This document shows, piece after piece, positions 1 to 7,064 of a stretch of DNA of 21,419 nt. Position 1 is the stretch's first letter. Each line of letters begins with the position of its first letter. Under the pieces are notes generated by a model that was given only the letters and a program-made list of their open reading frames with translations, was not told the origin of the DNA and did not search any database. Position numbers and translations under genes: made by a program. Source of the stretch: JAHJCL01 sp964504075 (lineage in GTDB: Bacteria > Patescibacteriota > Minisyncoccia > Minisyncoccales > DG-74-3); contig CAZDCT010000007.1 of NCBI GenBank assembly GCA_964504075.1, positions 1 through 21,419 on the forward strand. Reading direction: 5' to 3'.

Positions 1-2
1 AT

Positions 3-80
3 ATTAATTTGGGTTTAGAAGAATTTGTTGGAATTTGTTTAAAAGCAATGCAGGAGATAAGCGCAGAATTGGGATTATAA
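3..80 (+). CDS. C-terminal end of an unidentified protein (5' truncated by window edge)
   Basis: One frame is open from the window edge and ends at TAA 78-80. It encodes 25 residues, ending in MQEISAELGL. The piece looks helical and amphipathic, but it is too short to assign to a family. The other two forward frames stop within the first 20 bases. The gene lies in the same direction as serS but is separated from it by a consensus promoter and a T-box leader, so the two are probably independent transcription units. No clear terminator follows it; only a weak ACAGA/TCTGT hairpin sits just before the promoter. Confidence 0.55.
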   Translation: MNLGLEEFVGICLKAMQEISAELGL

Positions 81-102
81 ACAGAATTTGCTGACTCTGT
101 TC

Positions 103-131
103 TTGACAATGTTTTTGGAGATTAATATAAT
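103..131 (+). promoter_or_regulatory. Consensus sigma-70-type promoter for the T-box leader and serS
   Basis: A perfect -35 TTGACA (103-108) and a perfect -10 TATAAT (126-131) are separated by exactly 17 bp. Transcription would begin near 138, at the foot of the first leader hairpin. This is the best promoter in the window by consensus match. Confidence 0.88.
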
Positions 132-137
132 GAAAAA

Positions 138-388
138 CAGTTTGTTAAAAACTGAATAATCCCAAAAGGCAATGAAGAGGGGTTTCCCCCCTCTGAGCCG
201 GCAGGGAAAACACGTAGGTGATTAACCTGACCCGGGTTCGCCCGTTAGAGCGAGAGCAGAGTTTGCTGCATTAAAAGCAAAGAACTCTCAGAGACAATTT
301 TGGTAACATAATTGTGAAACAAGGTGGCACCGCGGGATTAAAAGCTCGCCCTTGAAAAATATTATTAATTTTTAGGGGCGAGTTTTTA
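138..388 (+). promoter_or_regulatory. T-box riboswitch (tRNA-Ser sensing) in the serS leader
   Basis: This RNA leader reads uncharged tRNA and decides whether serS is transcribed. The T-box signature AAGGTGGCACCGCGG lies at 321-335. The antiterminator can be drawn in full: CAAGG (320-324) pairs with CCTTG (350-354), a 7-nt bulge UGGCACC (325-331) is left out, and GCGGG (332-336) pairs with CUCGC (345-349). Bulge bases UGGC would pair with a tRNA 3' end GCCA, which fits the G73 discriminator of tRNA-Ser. Upstream are CAGTTT/AAACTG (138-143/149-154), AGAGGGG/CCCCTCT (176-182/188-194), a UUCG-capped CGGG/CCCG stem (233-244) followed by the CCGTTA element common in these leaders, AGAGTT/AACTCT (258-263/283-288) and ACAATT/AATTGT (294-299/310-315). 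I could not resolve the specifier loop, so the Ser codon itself is not shown. Confidence 0.92.
345..387 (+). terminator. Intrinsic terminator controlled by the T-box
   Basis: CTCGCCC (345-351) pairs with GGGCGAG (376-382), followed by five Ts (383-387). The AT-rich loop can extend the stem through AAAAAT/ATTTTT. The 5' arm is the same segment that pairs in the antiterminator (345-354), so the two structures exclude each other. Confidence 0.9.
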
Positions 389-431
389 TGTTAAAATAAA
401 TTAAAAGAAAATTAACCTCTTAAACAAAAAT

Positions 432-1694
432 ATGTTAGACATTAAATTTATTCGTGAGAATCCTCAAAAAGTTCAACAAGGAGCGGCTAAAAAACAAATC
501 AAAATAGATATTGATGAGCTTTTGACTCAAGACAAAAAAAAGAGAGAAATTTTAGGAGAATTAGAGGGATTAAGGGCTGAACAGAACAAAGTTTCTGACA
601 AGGTAAGTAAGGAGAAGAATGAAAACAATAAAAAGAAACTAATTGATCAGGCTCAAAAAATAAGAGAGAAAACTAAGGTTCTTGAGGCAAAGTTAAAAAA
701 GGTTTCAGAAAAACTTGATCAATTAATGCGTAAAATTCCTAATCTTCCTCTTGATGAGGTGCCTGTTGGAAAAGATGATTCTGAGAATAAAATTTTGAGG
801 AAAGTAGGAGATTTGCCAAAGTTTGATTTTAAGCCAAAAGACCATTTAGAGTTAGGGGAAGCTCTTGATTTGATTGATGTTAAAAGAGCCGGAAAGACTT
901 CGGGAAGCAGGTTTGGTTTTTTGAAAAGAGAGGCAGCCCAATTAGAATTTGCCTTAATCAATTTTGGTTTAGAGATTTTACTAAAACATGGTTTTATTTT
1001 AGTTCTTCCTCCAGTAATGCTTAAACCAGAAATGATGGAAGGAATGGGTTATGTAGAAAGAGGTGGAGAAGAAATCTATTTTCTTAAAAAAGACAATCTT
1101 TATTTAGTTGGTACCGCTGAACAAATAATTGGACCAATGCACGCTGATGAAACTTTTGAATTAAAGGATCTGCCCAAAAGATATGTTGGTTTTTCCAGTT
1201 GTTTTAGAAGAGAAGCAGGTTCTTATGGAAAAGACACCAAAGGTATTTTAAGAGTTCACCAGTTTGATAAGTTGGAAATGTTTACTTTTGCTCATCCTGA
1301 TAAATCTAAAGAAGAACATGAGTTGATGCTGTCTATTGAAGAAGAATTGATGCAGGTCCTAAAGCTTCCATACCAAGTTATAAACATTTGTACTGGAGAT
1401 TTAGGAGATCCAGCTGCTAAAAAATATGATATTGAAGCCTGGATGCCTGGTCAGAATAAATATAGGGAAACTCATTCTACTTCTAATTGTACTGATTTTC
1501 AGGCAAGGAGATTAAATATCAGGTTTAAGAATAAAAAAGGCAAGTTAGAATTTGTTCATATGTTGAATGGGACTGCTTTGGCTATGGGGAGAATGATTAT
1601 TGTCATAATGGAGAATTATCAGCAAAAAGATGGTTCTATTATTATTCCTGATGTTTTACAAAAATACATGGGAATTAAAAAGATTGTTAAGTAA
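432..1694 (+). CDS. serS: Serine--tRNA ligase
   Basis: Class II aminoacyl-tRNA synthetase that activates serine and charges tRNA-Ser in the cytoplasm. At 420 aa it is full length. Residues 1-100 form the long charged coiled-coil arm that grips the tRNA variable arm, starting with the family-typical MLDIKFIRE. The core shows TAEQ (228-231, serine pocket region), motif 2 with CFRREAG around R259/R260/E261, the HQFDKLEMF stretch (276-284), and motif 3 GTALAMGR ending in the conserved Arg387. The motif 3 region reads NGTALA where NGSGLA is more usual. The ATG at 432 is chosen because the N-terminus aligns with the family. There is no Shine-Dalgarno in front of it. Expression is controlled by the T-box leader directly upstream. 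Its stop codon TAA shares its last A with the ATG of the next gene, so the envelope genes downstream may partly depend on the same transcript. Confidence 0.97.
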   Translation: MLDIKFIRENPQKVQQGAAKKQIKIDIDELLTQDKKKREILGELEGLRAEQNKVSDKVSKEKNENNKKKLIDQAQKIREKTKVLEAKLKKVSEKLDQLMRKIPNLPLDEVPVGKDDSENKILRKVGDLPKFDFKPKDHLELGEALDLIDVKRAGKTSGSRFGFLKREAAQLEFALINFGLEILLKHGFILVLPPVMLKPEMMEGMGYVERGGEEIYFLKKDNLYLVGTAEQIIGPMHADETFELKDLPKRYVGFSSCFRREAGSYGKDTKGILRVHQFDKLEMFTFAHPDKSKEEHELMLSIEEELMQVLKLPYQVINICTGDLGDPAAKKYDIEAWMPGQNKYRETHSTSNCTDFQARRLNIRFKNKKGKLEFVHMLNGTALAMGRMIIVIMENYQQKDGSIIIPDVLQKYMGIKKIVK

Positions 1695-2470
1695 TGGAAA
1701 AAACTGTTTTCATTGATAACTTAAAAATTAATCTCAGGGTAGTTGGACAAGGAGAGCCGATTTTGATTTTGCATGGTTGGGGCAGCTCTATTAAATCTTG
1801 GTTAAAAGTTCAAGAGTTTTTAGCTAAAAAAGGGTTTAAGGTGTTTGTTTTTGATTTGCCTGGTTTTGGAGAAAGTACAACTCCCATAAGGGCCTGGAAT
1901 ATAGAAGATTATAGTAATTTTGTTTTGAAGCTGGTTAAGAAATTAGAGCTTTCTGAGTTTTCTCTTTTGGGTCATTCATTTGGTGGTAGAATATCAATAA
2001 AATTTGCTCAAAAACACCCAGAAAAGATAAAATCGCTTATTTTGTGTAATTCATCTGGCATTAAGTTGGAATTAGATCAGAAAACAAAGATGATTTATTG
2101 TTTGAGTAGATTAGGCAACACCTTATTTTCTAAAAGATTATTGTCAAAGTTCAGAAAATTAGCCAGAAAAGTATTTTATTTTTTCTTGCGGCATAAAGAT
2201 TATGTCAAGGCTAACAAAATTATGCGCAAGACTTTGAAATTAGTTATTAGTGAAGATCTTTTACCAGAACTTTCTGAGATTAAAACCAGAACGCTTATAA
2301 TTTGGGGAGAAAAAGATGATATAGTGCCCTTAAAAGCAGCTTACATTTTCAAAGAAAAAATTCCTAATTCAGAATTAAAGGTTTTTCCTAATGTTAAGCA
2401 TAGTCCTCATCGAGAAATACCAGAAGAGTTATCAGTAGCTATTGACGGTTTTCTTAAAACAATTAAATGA
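1694..2470 (+). CDS. Alpha/beta-fold hydrolase
   Basis: A 258-aa alpha/beta hydrolase of unknown substrate. The oxyanion-hole motif HGWG lies near residue 27 and the nucleophile elbow GHSFGG near residue 93. A late strand carries LIIWGEKDDIVPL (catalytic Asp region), followed by a C-terminal VKHSPHREIPEE with the likely catalytic His. A basic, helical cap domain (roughly 120-190) could face lipid-like substrates. No signal peptide is seen, so it is probably cytoplasmic. The start overlaps the serS stop by one base and the stop overlaps the next gene by 4 nt (ATGA), which argues for translational coupling. Being first in an envelope gene run suggests a role in lipid or cell-wall precursor metabolism, but that is inference from context only. 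Confidence 0.9.
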   Translation: MEKTVFIDNLKINLRVVGQGEPILILHGWGSSIKSWLKVQEFLAKKGFKVFVFDLPGFGESTTPIRAWNIEDYSNFVLKLVKKLELSEFSLLGHSFGGRISIKFAQKHPEKIKSLILCNSSGIKLELDQKTKMIYCLSRLGNTLFSKRLLSKFRKLARKVFYFFLRHKDYVKANKIMRKTLKLVISEDLLPELSEIKTRTLIIWGEKDDIVPLKAAYIFKEKIPNSELKVFPNVKHSPHREIPEELSVAIDGFLKTIK

Positions 2471-3987
2471 TTTATTATTTTTTAATCTTTTTTTGGTTTA
2501 TTCGTCAGATAAAAGCTGGTTTGTTTTGGTTTTATCTTTGGCAGTTAAAAGAATATCATCTTGGTCGTTTTATTAATCATTTTAGGACAGAAAAAGGGAG
2601 AAAGCTTTTATTTAATCCATTAGTGGTTATTAAGATTGCTATTTTTTTTGTTTTCCTTGCTATGGGATATATTTCTGTTACCCTTGGTTTTTATGATGCG
2701 GTTGCAGATTTTATTATTCTTTCTTCTGCATTTATATTTTTTCTTATATATTTTTTGGAAGCAGCAAAATTCATCAGCAGTTATATTTCGAATAAATTTA
2801 TCAAGCCAGTTTTTACAAAAAAAATCCAGTTTCTATCTTTAATTGTTTTAACTTTTACTTTTGGATTTTTATTTTATACATTGCGTTTTTCCAGACGCCC
2901 ATTATTTGAATTATTGGCATTTGACATTCTTACTCCTTTGATTATTTCTTTAATTGTGTTGTTTTTTCAACCATTAGCAGTTTTAGGAAGAAACCAAATA
3001 ATTAGAAAAGCAAAAAAGAAAAGAAGGAAATTTAAAGAACTTTTAGTTATTGGTATTGCTGGTAGTTATGGCAAAACCTCGACCAAAGAGCTTTTAGCAA
3101 GTATTTTGAGTAAAAAATATAAGGTTTTAAAAACAAAAGAACACCAGAATTCAGAAGTTGGTATTTCTCAATGTATTTTAGATGAGCTAAACTCATCTCA
3201 TCAGATTTTTGTTTGTGAGATGGGAGCTTATAATCTTGGCGGGATTAAATTGTTATGTGATATTGTTCAGCCTAAAATTGGTATTTTAACCGGTATTAAC
3301 GAACAACACATGGCTCTTTTTGGGTCGCAAGAAAATATTATTAAAACAAAATTTGAGTTGATTGAAAGTTTACCAGACAATGGAATAGCTTTTTTTAATG
3401 GAAAAAATAAATATTGTTTAGATCTTTATAAGCAAGCAAAAACTAAGAAAGTACTTTATGGACAGAAAGCTCAGTTTTTTGGAGAAGAGAACATTGAGGG
3501 AGCTAAAGCGGTTGCTAGAGAATTGGGAATGAGCGAGAGTGAAATTTCAAAAGCTGTTCAAAAAATTGAAAATAAATTTCCAGGAATAGAGCTTAAAAAA
3601 GGGAAAAATGGATTAAATATAATTGATGCTACTTATTCTGCAAATCCCAATGGAGTTATGGCTCATTTAGATTATTTGAAAATTTGGAAGGGTAAAAAAG
3701 TAATTATTATGCCTTGTTTGATTGAGCTGGGTAGAGTTTCAAAAGAGGTCCATAAGAGAATAGGTGAGAAGATTGGTGAAGTTTGTGACCTGGCCATCAT
3801 TACCACCAAGGAAAGGTTTAAAGAAATAAAGCAGGGAGCGGTTGGAAAGGGGATGAAAAGCGAGAATATACTGTTTTTGGAAAATCCAAAGTTAATTTTC
3901 GAAAAGATAAAAGATTTTAATAAAGAAAACGACATTATTCTTTTAGAAAGCAGGGTGCCAAAACTGCTTATTGAACAATTAAAATGA
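2467..3987 (+). CDS. Membrane-anchored Mur ligase family protein (MurF-like)
   Basis: A 506-aa ATP-dependent ligase of the MurC-F type with an unusual membrane N-terminus. Hydrophobic segments cover about residues 2-24, 51-74, 80-104, 119-138 and 147-172, followed by a very basic stretch (KAKKKRRKFK, 181-190). The Mur central domain then starts with the P-loop GIAGSYGKTS (196-205, Lys203). Family features that follow include the HQNSEVGI segment, EMGAYNLGGI and the GILTGINEQHMALFG region. The C-terminal domain contains IDATYSANPNG, the MurF-like YNANP equivalent. MurF adds D-Ala-D-Ala to the UDP-MurNAc peptide; the central and C-terminal domains fit that type best. The membrane part resembles no standard MurF, so the substrate could be lipid-linked, or another acceptor. 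ATGA overlaps join it to both neighbours. Confidence 0.85.
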   Translation: MIYYFLIFFWFIRQIKAGLFWFYLWQLKEYHLGRFINHFRTEKGRKLLFNPLVVIKIAIFFVFLAMGYISVTLGFYDAVADFIILSSAFIFFLIYFLEAAKFISSYISNKFIKPVFTKKIQFLSLIVLTFTFGFLFYTLRFSRRPLFELLAFDILTPLIISLIVLFFQPLAVLGRNQIIRKAKKKRRKFKELLVIGIAGSYGKTSTKELLASILSKKYKVLKTKEHQNSEVGISQCILDELNSSHQIFVCEMGAYNLGGIKLLCDIVQPKIGILTGINEQHMALFGSQENIIKTKFELIESLPDNGIAFFNGKNKYCLDLYKQAKTKKVLYGQKAQFFGEENIEGAKAVARELGMSESEISKAVQKIENKFPGIELKKGKNGLNIIDATYSANPNGVMAHLDYLKIWKGKKVIIMPCLIELGRVSKEVHKRIGEKIGEVCDLAIITTKERFKEIKQGAVGKGMKSENILFLENPKLIFEKIKDFNKENDIILLESRVPKLLIEQLK

Positions 3988-5258
3988 TTTTTTCAAAACC
4001 AATTTTTACATCATTATCACCCAATACTGAAAAAGATGATATTGTTTTAGCCTTTAAATTGATTTTTCAACCCTGGAGATGGAAAAAAGGAGATTCAATA
4101 CAGAAACTTGAAAAAGAATTCAGAAGTTATTTGGGAGTAAATAATGTTTTTGTTTTTAATAGTGGTCGTTCAGCTCTCTTGGCCATCTTAGACTCTCTTG
4201 AAATAGGGGAGGGAGATGAAGTTTTATTACAGGGATTTACTTGTAACGCAGCAATTAACCCAATCCTAAAATCAGGGGCTAAGCCTGTTTTTGTTGATAT
4301 TGATGATACTTTAAACCTTGACCCAAATGACTTAAAAAAGAAAATCACATTCAATTCAAAAGTGGTAATGATTCAGCACAGTTTTGGCTGGCCAGCCCAG
4401 ATTGATGAGATTGTAAAAATAGCAAAAGAGAACAATTTGTTTTTGATTGAGGATTGTGCCCATGCTTTGGGCGCAAGATATAAAGAAAAATTGTGTGGAA
4501 CTTTTGGAGATGCTAGTTTTTTCAGCTTTGGTCGGGACAAAATCATTTCTTCTGTTTTTGGCGGATTAGCAGTTGCTAATAATGATCAATTGGGTAAGAA
4601 GATTGTAGCATTTCAAGAAAGAATAAAATATCCTTCTAATCCTTGGATTTTGCAGCAACTGTTACATCCTTTACTGACAAATTATATTGTGATGCCTGCT
4701 TATGCCTTAAGCGCTGCTTTGGGAAGACTTGTATTGGGCTTTTTGCACATAGTTTCAATTTTGTCCAAAGCAGTTTATAGAAAAGAAAAGAAAGGAGAGC
4801 TTGTTAAGCAATTTCCTAAACAGTTTCCCAATGCTTTAGCTGTTTTAGCCTTGAACCAATTCAAGAAATTAGAGAGATTTAATAAACACAGGAGAGAAAT
4901 AGCTTCTTTTTATCAAAAAGGGATTGAAAAAGATAATTTTATTTTACCCTTTGATAAAGAGAAAATCATTGTTGATCCAGTGTTTATACGTTATCCCGTT
5001 TTAACAACAAATGATACTGACCATATTTTAAAATGGGCTAGGAAAAGAAAGATTTTTCTAGACGATGGCTGGAGGAAAAGTCCAGTAGTTCCCATTGATA
5101 CTGATTTAGAAAAAATGAACTATCAATTAGACAGTTGTCCAAGGGCAGAAAAGATTAGTCAGTCAATTATCAACCTACCAACCCATATCAATATTTCTCA
5201 AAAAGATGCAAAAAAAGTTATCAATTTAGTAAATGAATATACAAGAGATAAAAGATAA
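3984..5258 (+). CDS. DegT/DnrJ/EryC1/StrS family PLP-dependent aminotransferase
   Basis: A 424-aa fold-type I PLP enzyme of the sugar aminotransferase family, which usually aminates nucleotide-linked keto-sugars. N-terminal FNSGRSALLAIL (58-69) is the cofactor phosphate-binding start. EDCAHALGA (156-164) holds Asp157, which contacts the PLP ring nitrogen. SFGRDKIISS (181-190) contains Lys186, the expected Schiff-base lysine, in the place of the more common SFHATKN-type motif. A hydrophobic, possibly membrane-facing insert lies around residues 225-262. The gene overlaps the Mur ligase by 4 nt and the following FemAB gene by 26 nt. That suggests an amino-sugar or modified envelope precursor is made by this gene set. 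The natural substrate cannot be told from sequence. Confidence 0.9.
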   Translation: MIFSKPIFTSLSPNTEKDDIVLAFKLIFQPWRWKKGDSIQKLEKEFRSYLGVNNVFVFNSGRSALLAILDSLEIGEGDEVLLQGFTCNAAINPILKSGAKPVFVDIDDTLNLDPNDLKKKITFNSKVVMIQHSFGWPAQIDEIVKIAKENNLFLIEDCAHALGARYKEKLCGTFGDASFFSFGRDKIISSVFGGLAVANNDQLGKKIVAFQERIKYPSNPWILQQLLHPLLTNYIVMPAYALSAALGRLVLGFLHIVSILSKAVYRKEKKGELVKQFPKQFPNALAVLALNQFKKLERFNKHRREIASFYQKGIEKDNFILPFDKEKIIVDPVFIRYPVLTTNDTDHILKWARKRKIFLDDGWRKSPVVPIDTDLEKMNYQLDSCPRAEKISQSIINLPTHINISQKDAKKVINLVNEYTRDKR

Positions 5259-6261
5259 GAATATTTGGGAGGGATTTTTTGAACAATCAAGAGAAAAAAC
5301 ATTTCTTCAATCTTGGAATTGGGGAGAATTTCAAAAAGCAATGGGTAATAAAATTTGGCGTTTAGGTGTTTATGATAATAATAATTTAATTGTTGCTTCA
5401 TTGGTGACTAAGATAGAAGCAAAAAGAGGTAGTTTTTTGTTTGTACCACACGGGCCAGTTATAAAAAAGCAAAGCGAAAAGAAAAAAGCGCAAATTTTAA
5501 AACTTTTATTAAACGAATTAAAGAAGATTGCAAAAGAAGAAAGAGTGGATTTTATCAGAATTAGTCCGATTTGGAAAAGAAACAAAGAAAACATTGAGAT
5601 TTTTAGAAAATTAGGTTTTAGAAACGCCCCAATTCATATGCACCCTGAATTGAGTTGGGAATTAGATATTAGCTCTTCTGAAGATGAGCTTTTGATGGGT
5701 ATGAGAAAAACAACTCGTTATTTGATTAGACAAGGATTAAAAAATAAAAATATTAAAATAATTCAAAGCAAAGAGTTAAAAGACATTGAGATTTTTAATG
5801 AAATAAGCAAACAAACCGTTAAACGCCATCATTTTGTTCCTTTTTCATTAGAGTTTTTGAAAAAACAGCTTTCTGCTTTTAACTCAGACAATCAAATCTT
5901 TATTTTTTTGGCAAAATATCAAGAAGAAATCATTGCTTCTGGTATTTTTATTTTTTGGCAGAATATAGCGTTTTATCATCATGGAGCTTCTTCTTTAAAG
6001 CATTCTAAGATTCCGGCTTCTTATCTTTTGCAATGGGAAGCGATTAAAGAAGCTAAAAAACGAAACTGTAAAGTATTTAATTTTTGGGGAATAATTTCTG
6101 AAAAAGAAAAATCGCATCCTTGGGCAGGGCTTAGCTTATTTAAAAAAGGTTTTGGGGGGTATGAAAAAAGTTATGTTAAAACTCAAGATTTTCCTGTTTC
6201 TAAAAAATACTGGTTAATTTTTATTTTTGAGAAATTGAGAAAAATGAAAAGAAGACTATGA
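5233..6261 (+). CDS. FemAB-like peptidoglycan bridge aminoacyltransferase
   Basis: A 342-aa protein of the FemA/FemB/FemX class: double GNAT-fold enzymes that use aminoacyl-tRNA to add amino acids to the lipid II peptide. Visible family features are the early QSWNWGEFQKAMG block, FVPHGPVI, DFIRISPIW, a KTTRYLIRQG stretch typical of the second lobe, and late FNFWGI...LFKKGFGG followed by FPVSKKYW near the end. It lacks the long helical-hairpin arm of staphylococcal FemA, as in many shorter relatives. The ATG at 5233 lies 26 nt inside the aminotransferase gene and the stop overlaps ftsQ by ATGA. Together with the MurF-like ligase this supports modified peptidoglycan crosslinking. The amino acid transferred is unknown. 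Confidence 0.88.
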   Translation: MNIQEIKDKNIWEGFFEQSREKTFLQSWNWGEFQKAMGNKIWRLGVYDNNNLIVASLVTKIEAKRGSFLFVPHGPVIKKQSEKKKAQILKLLLNELKKIAKEERVDFIRISPIWKRNKENIEIFRKLGFRNAPIHMHPELSWELDISSSEDELLMGMRKTTRYLIRQGLKNKNIKIIQSKELKDIEIFNEISKQTVKRHHFVPFSLEFLKKQLSAFNSDNQIFIFLAKYQEEIIASGIFIFWQNIAFYHHGASSLKHSKIPASYLLQWEAIKEAKKRNCKVFNFWGIISEKEKSHPWAGLSLFKKGFGGYEKSYVKTQDFPVSKKYWLIFIFEKLRKMKRRL

Positions 6262-7064
6262 AAAAGCGCAAAAAAAGAATTAGAAAACCTTATCGGATTA
6301 AAAGAAAAAAATCGATTTTTGAAAATCGCTTTTTGAAACCAGGTATTTTAATTTTATTCATTTCAATTACTTTATTTTATGTAGTTTACTTTTTAAATTT
6401 TTTCCAAATTAAACAAATTAAAATTTCTGGGAATCAAAAAGTTGTTAAGGAAAATCTTGAAACAACAGTTAAAAACTTAATTGAAAAAAAGATATTATTT
6501 TTTTCTTCTAAAAGCATCTTTTTAATCAACTCAGATCAAGTAAAAAAACAAATCCTTATAGCTTTTCCCCTAATTTCATCTATTGATTTTAAAAAAGAGC
6601 TTCCTAACAGTTTAATTTTAGAGATTGAAGAAAGAAAACCAATAGCTGTTTTTGTGCAAGACGATAAAAGTTTTTTTATTGATGAACAAGGAGTAATTTT
6701 TGAAGAGATTTTAGAAATAGAACCCAAAAGATTAAAGCTTAAAAATTTAATTCTGAAGGAAAGTTCGAGTTTAGGAGATAAAGTAATTGATGCTACTAAA
6801 ATTTCTCAGATTTTTGATATAGAATCTGCTTTAAGAAATAGTTTGGGTATTAGAACCAATGAGGTTGTAATAGTGTCTGAACAAAGATTTAATTTTACTA
6901 CTGGAGATGGTTGGGACATATATTTTAATCCACAAAACAATATTGATTGGCAGATAGTAAAGTTAAAAGAGGTTTTAGAACAAGAAATCCCCAATGAAAA
7001 TAGGGGACTCCTAGAATATATTGAGTTAAGATTTGATAATTTTGCTCCCTACAAATATCGCTAG
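6258..7064 (+). CDS. ftsQ: Cell division protein FtsQ/DivIB family
   Basis: A 268-aa bitopic membrane protein of the divisome. A strongly basic cytoplasmic N-terminus (residues 1-27, mostly K and R) precedes one transmembrane helix (about 30-48). A POTRA domain follows, starting with FFQIKQIKISGNQKV and running to about residue 120. Past the POTRA, the LILEIEERKPIAVF and FFIDEQGVIFEE segments are the FtsQ beta domain hallmarks. It links FtsB/FtsL to the septal machinery. The start overlaps the FemAB-like gene by ATGA. The end is notable: its TAG (7062-7064) overlaps the stop of the convergent glycosyltransferase gene, so no terminator can sit between them. Confidence 0.92.
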   Translation: MKKRKKRIRKPYRIKRKKSIFENRFLKPGILILFISITLFYVVYFLNFFQIKQIKISGNQKVVKENLETTVKNLIEKKILFFSSKSIFLINSDQVKKQILIAFPLISSIDFKKELPNSLILEIEERKPIAVFVQDDKSFFIDEQGVIFEEILEIEPKRLKLKNLILKESSSLGDKVIDATKISQIFDIESALRNSLGIRTNEVVIVSEQRFNFTTGDGWDIYFNPQNNIDWQIVKLKEVLEQEIPNENRGLLEYIELRFDNFAPYKYR

